Shown: positions 1 through 8,861, counted from the first letter of the stretch. The stretch is 64,000 bases of DNA from Clostridia bacterium (GCA_026418695.1 JAOAAU010000122.1:62001-126000), one strand, 5' to 3'. A program made the numbers and translations. The notes: a model not told the origin generated them from the sequence alone.

Positions 1-519
1 AGGTTCATGGGGTCACTCGATAAAGTCACGGAGTATGTGAAGGAGGGCTTTCTATTTGGGATTAAGGTATTTGCACCTGTTGTTGTTATCGGAGCGTTTT
101 TCTTTCTTGGTGGAGAGACTACAGCGAAACAGATTCTGGGGCCCAATGCCAGCGGGTTCCTAATGGATATCGGTGCTTTCCTTTCGAACAATGTATCCCT
201 TTCGAAAATTCCGGTAGTATTGGTGCAAGCTTTGATTGGAGCAATTACCGGACTTGATGGATCAGGCTTCTCGGGTTTGCCGCTGGTAGGATCCCTGGCA
301 CAGACTTTTTCAACGGCTACCGGAATTGGAACTGCAAATTTGGCTGCTTTGGGACAAATTACTGCTGTATGGGTTGGCGGGGGAACCATTATTCCATGGG
401 CTGTGATTCCTGTTGCGGCAATTTGTAATGTAAATCCGGGAGAGCTTGCCAGAAAAAATTTGATTCCAGTACTGGTTGGTTTTGCTGCAACGGTTATCAT
501 AGCAATAATAACAATATAA
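1..519 (+). CDS. C-terminal part of a multi-pass membrane transporter-like protein (5' end outside window)
   Basis: The reading frame is open from base 1 and the first in-window ATG (base 7) has no ribosome binding site, so the gene begins upstream. The visible 172 residues are very hydrophobic, with about four or five membrane segments and a Gly/Pro-rich stretch. The ending, a Pro-containing helix followed by a charged turn with RKN and a last hydrophobic helix, recalls permeases of the ion-transporter type. No family can be assigned with confidence and the substrate is unknown. A strong terminator follows at 552-594. Confidence 0.5.
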   Translation, partial: RFMGSLDKVTEYVKEGFLFGIKVFAPVVVIGAFFFLGGETTAKQILGPNASGFLMDIGAFLSNNVSLSKIPVVLVQALIGAITGLDGSGFSGLPLVGSLAQTFSTATGIGTANLAALGQITAVWVGGGTIIPWAVIPVAAICNVNPGELARKNLIPVLVGFAATVIIAIITI

Positions 520-551
520 GTATTCAATGAAAATATTTAATGAAAAATAGA

Positions 552-594
552 GGCACTGGAGTATTTTATGTTATGAATACTCTCAGTGCCTTTT
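552..594 (+). terminator. Rho-independent terminator
   Basis: The arms GGCACTGGAGTATT and AATACTCTCAGTGCC (one bulge) are followed by TTTT. The hairpin ends transcription of the transporter-like gene. Confidence 0.85.
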
Positions 595-672
595 ATTCCG
601 TATAGACAACGAATCTCTACTGATCAGTTCTATTGAATTATCATTATTTGAATCAATTGAGACAATTTAACG

Positions 673-701
673 TTGACTTCATGATCAAGCACAACTATAA
701 T
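673..701 (+). promoter_or_regulatory. Sigma-A-type promoter of the flavoprotein gene
   Basis: TTGACT at 673-678 and TATAAT at 696-701 are separated by 17 bp. The expected start near 708 gives a leader of about 137 nt before the TTG start at 845. Confidence 0.7.
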
Positions 702-844
702 ATAGATTTTGTGTGAGAAAAACTTCGTCGAAGTATAGTATAAAATACACTGAACTGGTCATGAATAAAAATTGAGTGGAAATTTGTGGCCATGCACATT
801 ATAATAGAATCGTTGGTGAACATAAAGCGAGGGGGTAGTTACCA

Positions 845-2215
845 TTGAAATACGATGTTATCATAGTTGGAGCTGGAGCAAGCGGAATATTTACAGCCTA
901 TGAACTGACCCAAATGAATCCTGAAATCAAGGTTTTAATGATAGAGAAAGGACATGCTCTCAATAAGAGAAGGTGCCCGATCGACGGAAAGAAAATCAAA
1001 GCCTGCATCGAATGCAGCACATGCAATATTGTCAACGGCTTTGGCGGAAGCGGAAGCATGTCCGACGGCAAATACAATATTACAAATAATTTCGGCGGCG
1101 ATCTCTTCAAATACGTAGGATACAATGAAGCGTTGGACCTGATGCGTTATGTGGACGAGGTCAACTGTAAAATGGGCGGTGAAGGAGCAAAGCTTTATTC
1201 CACAGCCAATTCACAGTTGAAAACCCAGGCCTTAAGGAATGACCTGCATTTGCTGGATGCCCAGGTCAGACACTTTGGAACGGACAGAAACCTTGTGATT
1301 CTGTCGAATATCTATGAATTCTTAAAAGATAAGGTAGAGATCCTTTTTGATACCGAGGTGCTGGATATAGAATCTAAGGAGGATGGCTTTGCAATCAGCA
1401 CTTCAAAAGCGGAATTTGAAGGCAAATACCTGGTATTGGCTACAGGCCGGTCTGGTTCCAAATGGATTTCAAAAATCTGCTCAAAGCTGGGGATCAAAAC
1501 CCAGAGCAACAGGGTGGATATCGGTGTTCGAGTTGAGCTTCCTGCAGCAGTTTTTGCTCATATTACGGATGACGTATATGAAAGCAAGATCGTTTACAGG
1601 ACTAAGAAATATTCGGATGTTGTGAGAACCTTCTGCATGAATCCCTATGGTGAGGTTGTAACCGAGAATACCAACGGGATCATGACTGTGAACGGGCACA
1701 GCTATTCGGATCCTAAACTGCATACGGAGAATACCAATTTTGCTTTGCTGGTTTCCAACAACTTTACGGAACCTTTCAAGGACAGCAATGAATACGGTGA
1801 ATCCATTGCCAGGTTGAGCAACATGCTGGGCGGAGGTGTTCTGGTACAAAGGTTTGGAGACCTCGTAAAAGGCAACAGAACCAATGAGCACAGACTGGCA
1901 CAGAGCTTTACTAGGCCTACACTCAACGCAACACCTGGGGATCTAAGCCTTGTAATCCCGAAAAGACAGTTGGATGATATCATTGAAATGATTTATGCCT
2001 TAGATAAAATCGCTCCCGGTACTGCCAACGAGAGTACACTGCTGTATGGTGTAGAGGTTAAATTCTACAACTCCAAGGTAGAACTGGATGGAAACCTCGA
2101 AACAAAGATCAAGGGGCTCTTTGCTCTTGGAGATGGTTCCGGCGTTACACATTCACTCTCTCAGGCATCTGCCAGCGGGGTTCATGTAGCGAGATTGATT
2201 GGTAAAAAACTTTAA
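845..2215 (+). CDS. FAD-dependent oxidoreductase (uncharacterised COG2509-like flavoprotein)
   Basis: The 456-residue protein starts with a dinucleotide-binding fold: beta strand, then GAGASG at residues 9-14 and an acidic residue (E34) about 20 residues later. A second FAD contact lies near the C-terminus (ALGDGSG, about residues 427-433). Near residues 44-60 there is a cysteine group (C44, C54, C57, C60) followed by a Gly-rich loop. That layout is typical of the uncharacterised FAD-dependent dehydrogenase family; the natural substrate is unknown. The start is TTG at 845, chosen because a strong AGCGAGGGGG site lies about 9 bp upstream. The gene stands alone between its own promoter and terminator. 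Confidence 0.85.
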   Translation: MKYDVIIVGAGASGIFTAYELTQMNPEIKVLMIEKGHALNKRRCPIDGKKIKACIECSTCNIVNGFGGSGSMSDGKYNITNNFGGDLFKYVGYNEALDLMRYVDEVNCKMGGEGAKLYSTANSQLKTQALRNDLHLLDAQVRHFGTDRNLVILSNIYEFLKDKVEILFDTEVLDIESKEDGFAISTSKAEFEGKYLVLATGRSGSKWISKICSKLGIKTQSNRVDIGVRVELPAAVFAHITDDVYESKIVYRTKKYSDVVRTFCMNPYGEVVTENTNGIMTVNGHSYSDPKLHTENTNFALLVSNNFTEPFKDSNEYGESIARLSNMLGGGVLVQRFGDLVKGNRTNEHRLAQSFTRPTLNATPGDLSLVIPKRQLDDIIEMIYALDKIAPGTANESTLLYGVEVKFYNSKVELDGNLETKIKGLFALGDGSGVTHSLSQASASGVHVARLIGKKL

Positions 2216-2229
2216 ATGGTTTATATAAG

Positions 2230-2265
2230 AAAGGATCAAACAGTTATTGTTTGATTCTTTTTTTG
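2230..2265 (+). terminator. Rho-independent terminator
   Basis: The arms AAAGGATCAAACA and TGTTTGATTCTTT (one G-T pair) enclose GTTAT and run into a long T tract. Confidence 0.85.
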
Positions 2266-2368
2266 TTTCTTCCGAGACTTGCTTGTAAAGATGACCCCCA
2301 TGGATGAATACAATAGTTAAAGGTTTGTGCTTATACAAAAGTAGTAATATTTTAGCCGGAGGATCATC

Positions 2369-3463
2369 ATGGGAGTTTGGAAGAACATACAAAGCATTGG
2401 CAGTTTTTCTGTCGGAGGTATACATCTTTTTCATCTGTTGGTTCCAGGGATCATTCTAATTATGACATTGATACTTCGAAAGAAGATCGTGAATCTATTC
2501 ATAGGCATGTTGCAGAAGATTTTCTACAAGAGTGAAAAATGTTCAAACAGATTGTTTATTACAAAAATGGAGCTGCCGGCTCACTTTGCGATCGCTCTTT
2601 TGGGAATATGGGCTGCACTGGAGTTTATCCCCCTTTCCAGGGGAGTCAAAGCTTTTTGGGCGCATTTTCTGAGATCCAGTCTGGCCTTCCTGATATTTTG
2701 GGCGGTCTACCGTTCTGTAGAAGTACTTGCCTACATTCTGTCAAGAGTTGGAGACAACTCAGGGATCCGATTAAGCCCAATGATGATATCCTTTATAAAG
2801 AGCGGGATCAAAGTGCTGGTGGTGACCATCGGAATCATTGTCATTGCTCAGGAGTGGGGATACAATGCAGCAGGCTTTATTGCTGGACTGGGTTTGGGGG
2901 GATTGGTGATTGCCCTGGCAGCAAAGGATACGGTGGCAAATCTTTTCGGAAGTTTAATGATTATGATAGATAAGCCTTTTGAAGTAGGGGATTGGATCAT
3001 GACACCCCATGTAGAAGGGACAGTCGAGGATGTCGGATTTCGCAGTACCAGGGTTAGGACCTTTGCACAGGCCCTTGTCACCGTACCCAACTCCATGATG
3101 AGCAATGAACCGGTTACCAACTGGTCGAGAATGGGGAAAAGAAGAATCAATTTCAGGTTGGGAATAGCATATACTGCAACCTCGGGTCAAATCAAGGAGT
3201 GTGTCGGACGGATTAGAGAAATGCTGAAAAACCATACGGAAGTCCACAGTGAAACGGTATGTGTATATTTTGAAAGGTTTGCGGATAATTCACTGGACAT
3301 CTTTGTTTACCTTTTTACTAAAACTACCGAATGGCAGAGCTTCCTTGAAGTTCAAGAGGATATCAACTTGAGGATCATGAGTATTCTTGAGGTAATGAAT
3401 ATTGGGCTGGCACGGACTGCAACCAAAGTCCAGTTAAATCCAAAAAGCAAGGAAGGCCTTTGA
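2369..3463 (+). CDS. Mechanosensitive ion channel, MscS family
   Basis: A 364-residue membrane protein. An N-terminal anchor and about three further membrane helices precede the MscS core. The pore-lining helix is Gly/Ala-rich (GFIAGLGLGGLVIALAAKD, about residues 169-187). It is followed by the MscS beta domain with DKPFEVGDWI and VEDVGFRSTRVR, then the alpha/beta C-terminal domain. Such channels open on membrane tension and release solutes on osmotic downshock. The ATG at 2369 has a clear ribosome site (CCGGAGGATC). It is a single gene, convergent with the Na/Pi cotransporter gene. Confidence 0.93.
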   Translation: MGVWKNIQSIGSFSVGGIHLFHLLVPGIILIMTLILRKKIVNLFIGMLQKIFYKSEKCSNRLFITKMELPAHFAIALLGIWAALEFIPLSRGVKAFWAHFLRSSLAFLIFWAVYRSVEVLAYILSRVGDNSGIRLSPMMISFIKSGIKVLVVTIGIIVIAQEWGYNAAGFIAGLGLGGLVIALAAKDTVANLFGSLMIMIDKPFEVGDWIMTPHVEGTVEDVGFRSTRVRTFAQALVTVPNSMMSNEPVTNWSRMGKRRINFRLGIAYTATSGQIKECVGRIREMLKNHTEVHSETVCVYFERFADNSLDIFVYLFTKTTEWQSFLEVQEDINLRIMSILEVMNIGLARTATKVQLNPKSKEGL

Positions 3464-3482
3464 ATTCGGAATATTCCTTCTT

Positions 3483-4430
3483 TCAATCTTTTATAAGGGA
3501 TTCGATAAACTTTACATAGTACTTTGTGACCGGTAGAAAGATCATCGCACTTAAGATATTAAAAACAGTATGGGTATTAGCGATCAGGCGACTGTTATCC
3601 TGGCCCAGAACAGCAGTGATCAACTTTACCAATTCCGTAAATGGGATAAATACAGCAACGGCAATGATTACTCCGATAACATTATAGAGGGTATGGGCCC
3701 AGGCAGTTCGCCTTGCGGATATACTGGTTCCAAGACTGGCTAGTTGAGCGGTAATACAGGTTCCGATGTTATCTCCGAGGGTCAGGCCTATAGCAGACTC
3801 AAAGCCGATTAACCCCGAGTTGAACAAAACGATCGTCAGGCCAACGGTAGCGCTGCTGCTGTGAACCAGCATGGTGGTCACCATCCCGATCAACAGACCG
3901 ATGAAGGGATTTTGCCCGTACTGACTGAATAATTTAAAAACATATTCGCTTTCTCTGATATAGGGAACCCCCAGGTTGAGAACGGTGATTCCCAGAAACA
4001 TGAAACCAAAGCCAATGAAGGAAAGGGAAAGACTCTTTAAAAAGGGTTTCCGCGTAAAAAGTCTCATTGCGATTCCTAAAAGAAACACCGGGATGGATAG
4101 ATACCCGATATTAAAGGACATCAGCTGTGCCGTAATGGTTGTTCCCAGATTTGCCCCAAATATGATTCCAACAGCCTGGGAAAGCTTCATAAGGCCGGAA
4201 TCGACAAGTCCGACGGTGATGACGGTGACGGCGGTACTGCTTTGGACCAGAGCTGTGATGGCCGTGCCTGCAATAAAAGACTTATAGGTCTTATCTGTCC
4301 AGACGGAGAGCAGCCTTTTTATCGCTTTTAGATTGGCTTTTTCAAGGCCGGTGCTCATCAGGTTGACGCCGTACATCAGACAGGCAGTACCCGTAATAAA
4401 GTTGAATAAGATGATCAATAAGGGATTCAT
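3483..4430 (-). CDS. Na/Pi cotransporter family protein (short form without PhoU domain)
   Basis: The 315-residue protein carries the two inverted repeats of the Na/Pi cotransporter family (PF02690). The signature QSSTAVT occurs in the first half and HSSSATVG in the second, each followed by a Gly-rich GANLGTTITAQ or GDNIGTCITAQ motif. Many bacterial members have a C-terminal PhoU-like domain; this one ends right after the membrane part. The likely role is sodium-coupled phosphate movement across the cytoplasmic membrane, although direction and substrate are inferred from the family. The ATG at 4430 follows a GGAGGGC site on the minus strand. Confidence 0.9.
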   Translation of the reverse strand: MNPLLIILFNFITGTACLMYGVNLMSTGLEKANLKAIKRLLSVWTDKTYKSFIAGTAITALVQSSTAVTVITVGLVDSGLMKLSQAVGIIFGANLGTTITAQLMSFNIGYLSIPVFLLGIAMRLFTRKPFLKSLSLSFIGFGFMFLGITVLNLGVPYIRESEYVFKLFSQYGQNPFIGLLIGMVTTMLVHSSSATVGLTIVLFNSGLIGFESAIGLTLGDNIGTCITAQLASLGTSISARRTAWAHTLYNVIGVIIAVAVFIPFTELVKLITAVLGQDNSRLIANTHTVFNILSAMIFLPVTKYYVKFIESLIKD

Positions 4431-4522
4431 GGCGCCCTCCTTTTTATGGGGTCACTTTATGAATAGGCAATGAAGACTGAAAATATGCCAGCATTCAGTA
4501 AAAAATGTAAAACCATTGAGTC

Positions 4523-4550
4523 TTTCATAGCAGCAGTCAAAAGCATAATT
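4523..4550 (+). promoter_or_regulatory. Possible sigma-E-type sporulation promoter of ytrH
   Basis: TTTCATA (4523-4529), a 13-bp spacer and GCATAATT (4543-4550) roughly fit the mother-cell sigma-E pattern (ATA-type -35, CATA-type -10). The context fits, as YtrH is a sporulation protein, but the match is loose. Confidence 0.35.
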
Positions 4551-4575
4551 CCTTAATATAAAGCATAGGAAAGTA

Positions 4576-4950
4576 ATGAAACAAATTAAGAAGGATGGAA
4601 TAAGATTCTTGCAGGCATCTTTTTTTAGCAGTGTTATCTACAGTTTTCTGGTATCCTTCGGTGTCATCCTTGGAGCAAGCATATTTGCCGGAATAGGGGC
4701 TGTAATCAGCGATCATCCGCCCTTGAAAACCATGCTGGATATTGCCGGTTCCATCAAGGTATGGGCTGTAGCTGTGGCATTGGGTGGAACCTTTTCTTCC
4801 TTTGAAATTATTGAAAAAGGAATTTTTAACGGAGAAATGAGGACTACACTCAAACAGGCGGTATATGTGGTAATGGCCCTTTTCGGCGCAAATGCAGGTT
4901 TTAATGTTATAAAGCTTATTCAGCGGTGTGGAGAGATATGGATGGAATGA
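4576..4950 (+). CDS. ytrH: YtrH-like sporulation membrane protein
   Basis: The 124-residue protein has about three membrane helices. The hydrophobic segment IYSFLVSFGVILGASIFAG and the motif GGTFSSFEIIEKGIFNGE match the YtrH family as I remember it. In Bacillus subtilis ytrH and ytrI form a sigma-E-controlled pair needed for efficient sporulation. Here too it is directly followed, with an overlap, by a YtrI-like gene, which strengthens the call. The ATG at 4576 has a modest GGAAAG ribosome site. Confidence 0.82.
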   Translation: MKQIKKDGIRFLQASFFSSVIYSFLVSFGVILGASIFAGIGAVISDHPPLKTMLDIAGSIKVWAVAVALGGTFSSFEIIEKGIFNGEMRTTLKQAVYVVMALFGANAGFNVIKLIQRCGEIWME

Positions 4951-5405
4951 GGAAAATATTTTCTGGACCGCTTCTTGTATTTATGACAGGCGGCCTTCTG
5001 GGCATGATCACGGGTGCAGTTGCGTTAAATATCCTGGTTAGCTACAGGCTTGACAGACATCATCAGGAGATCAAAAATCTGCAGAACATGTTGATGGAAA
5101 AGGAAATTAAGCTGTCCAAACTGGAAGAATCCATCAACAAAAACAAGTTCGTGATCAAGGATATAGAAATCATGATCCACCATGAGGCGGACGAACTGGA
5201 TAAAATCGAATTGGAAAAAGCGGTAAGAAAAAAATACAGCAGCCTTGTCGGAAGGGAAGTCAAATCTGTTGATATGGATTTAGCTGCGGAAATCATAGAG
5301 AATAGGATTATGAAAGTGCAGCAAACGGAATATCAACTGAAAGTCAGAAGAATATTCCTATCAGAGGTGCTTAAAATTTGGATTGATGCATCAAAAGTAA
5401 ATTAA
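4938..5405 (+). CDS. ytrI: YtrI-like sporulation membrane protein
   Basis: A small protein of about 155 residues with one N-terminal membrane helix (LLVFMTGGLLGMITGAVALN), a coiled coil rich in Glu, Lys and Leu, and a C-terminal part ending in RRIFLSEVLKIWID. The size, topology and position after ytrH fit the YtrI-type partner. The frame is open from GTG 4926. I prefer ATG 4938; ATG 4947, overlapping the ytrH stop as ATGA, is an equally plausible coupled start. A strong bidirectional terminator follows. Confidence 0.72.
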   Translation: MDGMRKIFSGPLLVFMTGGLLGMITGAVALNILVSYRLDRHHQEIKNLQNMLMEKEIKLSKLEESINKNKFVIKDIEIMIHHEADELDKIELEKAVRKKYSSLVGREVKSVDMDLAAEIIENRIMKVQQTEYQLKVRRIFLSEVLKIWIDASKVN

Positions 5406-5439
5406 ACGCCGGCAGGATCATTTAAGTCTGCCGGCGTTT
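5404..5439. terminator. Bidirectional terminator between ytrI and cooS
   Basis: A perfect 12-bp stem (AAACGCCGGCAG/CTGCCGGCGTTT) has A-rich and T-rich flanks and lies between convergent genes. Confidence 0.9.
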
Positions 5440-5443
5440 ATAA

Positions 5444-7576
5444 TTATTGCAAACCCAATTCCTTACGTTTCTTTTCAATATGATCTTTGTAAATCTGAAC
5501 GGTCTTTTCTGCATCCATTTCTACAACCACTTTGCCAAGTCCCAAGGTCTCTGTGGTTTCTGTCAGAGTCTTTACCACCACATCACTGCCGGTGATCGAA
5601 GGAACAGGAGCAACATGCACTAACCAGCCAAGAGCGACAGCGGTACAAGCATCTGCAACAGCTTTCTGTTCAAGGTATTCCGGTGCGCCTATAACCAGCG
5701 GAAGTTTGTTGGTGTCCACGCCAAGCGCGTCCGCCAGTTCTTTTGCAGTAAGGGTCATCTTTCCGATGTCCACGCAGGCACCAAAGGTGAGTACCGGAGG
5801 AATACCAAGCTGCTTGCAAACTGCTTTCAGACCTTCTCCAGCTTCCTCGGCGGCTTTGGGATCTGTAAGGCCGGTGTATTCCATGACACTGGAGGTACAA
5901 CCGCCCGAGAGTACCAGGATGTTGTTTTCGATCAGTCCCTTGGTAATCTTGAATATATTGCTTCCTCCCTGACCATAGCGGGCAGTTGTACAGCCAACGA
6001 TGGTGGCAATTCCACGAATATTGCCGTTGGCAATCTGATCAATCAGCGGCTTGAAGCTTCCGCCCAAAGCTCCCTTGATAGATTCCGTACTGAAGCCGAC
6101 CATGCAGTCGGAGACATGGGGAGGAATGTAGACCTTCCGGTTTTCAGCCTTCCGTCTCTTAAAGGATTCAATAGCGATATTCAATGCTTTCACTGCCTGC
6201 TCCGCCATCTTTTCAGGAACAAAGTCCAGGGTTTCGGTACCCTGAAGCTTGATGACCGGATGAACGCTCAGAAGCTTTGTACCGAACCTTTTCGCAAAGA
6301 TAGGGAGTGTAGGAACCGTACAGTTGTAGTCAAACATGAAAAGATCAACAGCACCAGTTGCAAAGAGATATTCTTCAGACAGCCATTCGCCTTCCTGGCC
6401 TCCATAGCCTTTTTGATCATGGGTTCCGGAATAATTGATCAATTGCTGTCCTTCGCATACATGCCCCAGAATTTGAATGCCTTCAGCACCAGCTTCCTTG
6501 GCTTTCTGCTGCCACTCGGGACTGGAGGCGATGTCAATGGCTACGTGGGCCAAAAGCGGCATGTGTCCGTTGGTGATGACATTGATCATGTTTTCCTTCA
6601 AAAGTCCCATGTTTTGCTTCTTTTTGGTAATGACCTGCGTACCCATGAGGATTTCCTGAAGGATATCCAGGAGGAAGAGTCCCTGGTATTCATTCGCAAC
6701 ACCCAACCGAACACTTCTTAACAAAAACTCAACTGGGTCAGAGTTGAAGTTGGTCATGCATTGTGTTTGTGCAAAAGCAACTTCACTATAGCCACCGCCC
6801 GGGAACAGGTCAAGCTTTCTCCAAAGCTCTTTCCTCATCGCCGGAGCAAAGGCTTCCACCGCCTTGGAGGGGGTGTGGAAGGGGGCATGGATGTCGTTGA
6901 TGACCCAATTGGCAAATTCTACTGCAAGCTTGTCCAACGGCAAACTACTGTTGAGTCCTGCCATTTCTGCATATTTTTTAAGTTTTTCACCGTCCCTGAT
7001 TTTCAGACCGCTTTGAGGATTTTCACCGGCAGCCCGCAGCGTCCTTGCTGCCTGGTGACAGTGGAAGATGTTCGCAGAGGTTCCAATGGTAACATGTCGG
7101 TACATGAAATTTCTGGCGACCATGGTATGAGCATCAACACCACAGGTTCCTCTAGGAACTTTAGTGCTGATTCGGCAGGGACCGTTGGCACATAGCTGGC
7201 AGGAAAGGCCTTCGATACAAAATTTGCACTGAATGGGCTGCTGTTGGCTGAAGCGGTCAAAAACATTCGTCATTCCTGCGTTATGTACCACCTGATACAT
7301 TTCACGCATTGCAGGATCAATGATTACATTCAAGGGATAACCTTCCTTGGACTGATCTCCCTTTTTTATGTGATCTCTTTGCCACTGATGGACTTTCTCC
7401 ATGTCGGGGGATTTTACAATGCCATCATAGTCTATTTTGATTTTTTCGTGCAGATCCTGATGAAAATCCGGATCGTTGGTATCCCCCGGATCAAGGGCAG
7501 CCCGTAAGGTTTTATCACTGCCGCTCATCCTTTCGGCACTATGCTCATAAGAGCTTTGAATATCTTTATCGGACAT
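5444..7576 (-). CDS. cooS: Anaerobic Ni-CO dehydrogenase catalytic subunit
   Basis: The 710-residue protein is a monofunctional CO dehydrogenase, interconverting CO and CO2 at a Ni-Fe-S centre. Aligned by eye with remembered Carboxydothermus CODH-II motifs, the C-cluster ligands are all present: H338 (NGHMP), C374 (HVCEG), C419 (DYNC), C529 (VGCTT), C560 (GGCTS) and C601 (GACVD). The catalytic lysine is probably K638. The B-cluster cysteines are C126, C129, C134 and C145. The D-cluster pair is C117/C120, that is CX2C instead of CX7C. The N-terminus is about 75 residues longer than the classic enzyme. No cooF, cooC or acetyl-CoA synthase gene is adjacent. The ATG at 7576 follows a strong GAGGAGG site. 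Confidence 0.95.
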   Translation of the reverse strand: MSDKDIQSSYEHSAERMSGSDKTLRAALDPGDTNDPDFHQDLHEKIKIDYDGIVKSPDMEKVHQWQRDHIKKGDQSKEGYPLNVIIDPAMREMYQVVHNAGMTNVFDRFSQQQPIQCKFCIEGLSCQLCANGPCRISTKVPRGTCGVDAHTMVARNFMYRHVTIGTSANIFHCHQAARTLRAAGENPQSGLKIRDGEKLKKYAEMAGLNSSLPLDKLAVEFANWVINDIHAPFHTPSKAVEAFAPAMRKELWRKLDLFPGGGYSEVAFAQTQCMTNFNSDPVEFLLRSVRLGVANEYQGLFLLDILQEILMGTQVITKKKQNMGLLKENMINVITNGHMPLLAHVAIDIASSPEWQQKAKEAGAEGIQILGHVCEGQQLINYSGTHDQKGYGGQEGEWLSEEYLFATGAVDLFMFDYNCTVPTLPIFAKRFGTKLLSVHPVIKLQGTETLDFVPEKMAEQAVKALNIAIESFKRRKAENRKVYIPPHVSDCMVGFSTESIKGALGGSFKPLIDQIANGNIRGIATIVGCTTARYGQGGSNIFKITKGLIENNILVLSGGCTSSVMEYTGLTDPKAAEEAGEGLKAVCKQLGIPPVLTFGACVDIGKMTLTAKELADALGVDTNKLPLVIGAPEYLEQKAVADACTAVALGWLVHVAPVPSITGSDVVVKTLTETTETLGLGKVVVEMDAEKTVQIYKDHIEKKRKELGLQ

Positions 7577-7650
7577 TAGATAACCTCCTCAAAGTATGAT
7601 ATTAACGCTTATTATTTTTCCAAACGATCTCAGAATCATGCATTTACCAG

Positions 7651-7670
7651 TCTTGTTATTTCATACAAGA
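7651..7670. promoter_or_regulatory. Candidate operator dyad between cooS and the sirtuin gene
   Basis: TCTTGT at 7651-7656 and ACAAGA at 7665-7670 form a perfect 6-bp dyad with an 8-bp centre in the 224-bp divergent spacer. The geometry suits a dimeric regulator, for example of CRP/FNR type, but it does not match a CooA or FNR site exactly. Confidence 0.35.
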
Positions 7671-7800
7671 TCAATTTACTGTGAAGAATCAGCAGGCGGG
7701 CTTGAAACATCGGAACCAGGTTGATAATATAGAGTGGATGGGAAAAAGTTGGTAAGAAAGAAGATGGATTCCTGTACTGAAGAATATGGAGATGAGGAGT

Positions 7801-8523
7801 ATGATTGAAAAACTAAGACAAATCATCAACGAAAGTGAAAACATCGTTTTCTTTGGAGGGGCAGGTGTCTCTACCGAGAGTAACATTCCTGATTTCAGGT
7901 CGGAAACAGGGATCTATAACACGCTGAAAAATTATGGATATCCTCCGGAGACTTTGTTGAGTCACAGCTTTTTTACAAGGTCACCCAAGCAATTTTATGA
8001 GTATTATAAGAACAATCTGATTTTAAGGGATGCAGAACCAAATGCGGCTCATTATGCGCTTGCTGAGATGGAGAGAAGAGCAAAGGTCAGTGCTGTGATT
8101 ACCCAAAATATTGATGGCTTGCATCAAAAAGCAGGTTCGAAAAACGTGATTGAACTTCATGGTTCTGTTTACAGGAACTACTGTATTCAATGCCGAAAGA
8201 CTTTTAGTCTGGATTATGTTATGGAGAGTCAGGACGTGATCCCTTCATGCAGCCACTGCGGTGGAATTGTCCGGCCGGATGTAGTTCTGTATGAAGAGGA
8301 ATTGGATATGGCTGTAATACATCATGCCATTAAAAGCATTTCCATGGCGGATGTGCTCATCATTGGAGGAACTTCTCTGGTTGTTTACCCTGCGGCAGGA
8401 TTGGTGCAATATTTTAAGGGGAAAAAGTTGGTACTCATCAATAAGTCAGCGACTCAATACGACAGTAAAGCTGATCTGGTGATCAATGACAGCATCGGAA
8501 AGATATTAGGAAGCTTGGTATAA
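7801..8523 (+). CDS. cobB: NAD-dependent protein deacylase (sirtuin)
   Basis: A 240-residue Sir2-family enzyme that removes acyl groups from lysines using NAD+, producing nicotinamide and O-acyl-ADP-ribose. The NAD-binding motif GAGVSTESNIPDFRS is near residue 20. QNIDGLHQKAG and the catalytic His in ELHGS follow. Two Cys pairs (CIQC and CSHC) form the zinc module. In-frame ATGs lie at 7786, 7792 and 7801; I chose 7801 because GGAG at 7788-7791 sits 9 bp upstream of it. The gene is divergent from cooS and ends at its own terminator. Confidence 0.93.
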   Translation: MIEKLRQIINESENIVFFGGAGVSTESNIPDFRSETGIYNTLKNYGYPPETLLSHSFFTRSPKQFYEYYKNNLILRDAEPNAAHYALAEMERRAKVSAVITQNIDGLHQKAGSKNVIELHGSVYRNYCIQCRKTFSLDYVMESQDVIPSCSHCGGIVRPDVVLYEEELDMAVIHHAIKSISMADVLIIGGTSLVVYPAAGLVQYFKGKKLVLINKSATQYDSKADLVINDSIGKILGSLV

Positions 8524-8861
8524 GCAAACTTGAAATAGAAAGGGCTGTGCTGCATTACAGTACAGCTTTTATTGTTTTAAGCAATAAAAACAATTAAAAT
8601 TTAACAGAGAATACCGAATATTTGAGTTTTTTGCAAGATTATGAACTTTATGTTCAGAAAATTCGAGTTATTCAACGATGTTTTACATTTACAAGAAATA
8701 AATCCAATGCTAAAATGGGAGTCAGCCAAAATTTGGTGCTGTAAAGAATTCGGGAAATAGAAGTTTACTGGTATATCGATGACTTTTAAGGGGGACAATC
8801 TCGGCTAAGTCGATCCAAAATATGTAAAATAATTTATGGGATTGATTTAGCATGGAAAAGA
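8524..8861. other. Gene-free stretch, 338 bp
   Basis: After the terminator at 8541-8572 the region is very AT-rich. Near 8776-8813 an interrupted stem pairs ATCGATGACTT with AAGTCGAT around a G-rich loop. I could not match it to a known riboswitch. No coding sequence is apparent. Confidence 0.5.
8541..8572 (+). terminator. Rho-independent terminator
   Basis: The arms GCTGTGCTG and CAGTACAGC (one G-T pair) with loop CATTA are followed by TTTTATTGTTTT. Confidence 0.85.

Larger units (their letters stand above)
520..844. other. Gene-free stretch, 325 bp
   Basis: It holds the terminator at 552-594, a sigma-A-type promoter at 673-701 and a small dyad (ACTTCG/CGAAGT, about 723-735) in the presumed leader of the next gene. 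I see no coding sequence and no known riboswitch. Confidence 0.6.

Noticed and set aside
7596-7623. Minus-strand promoter for cooS (TTGGAA, 16 bp, TATCAT)
   Set aside because: Its start point would fall on the cooS ribosome binding site, so the transcript would lack it.
8770-8820. Possible c-di-AMP (ydaO) or c-di-GMP riboswitch before the L,D-transpeptidase gene
   Set aside because: A G-rich loop and an interrupted stem are present, but the conserved cores of these riboswitch classes could not be found.
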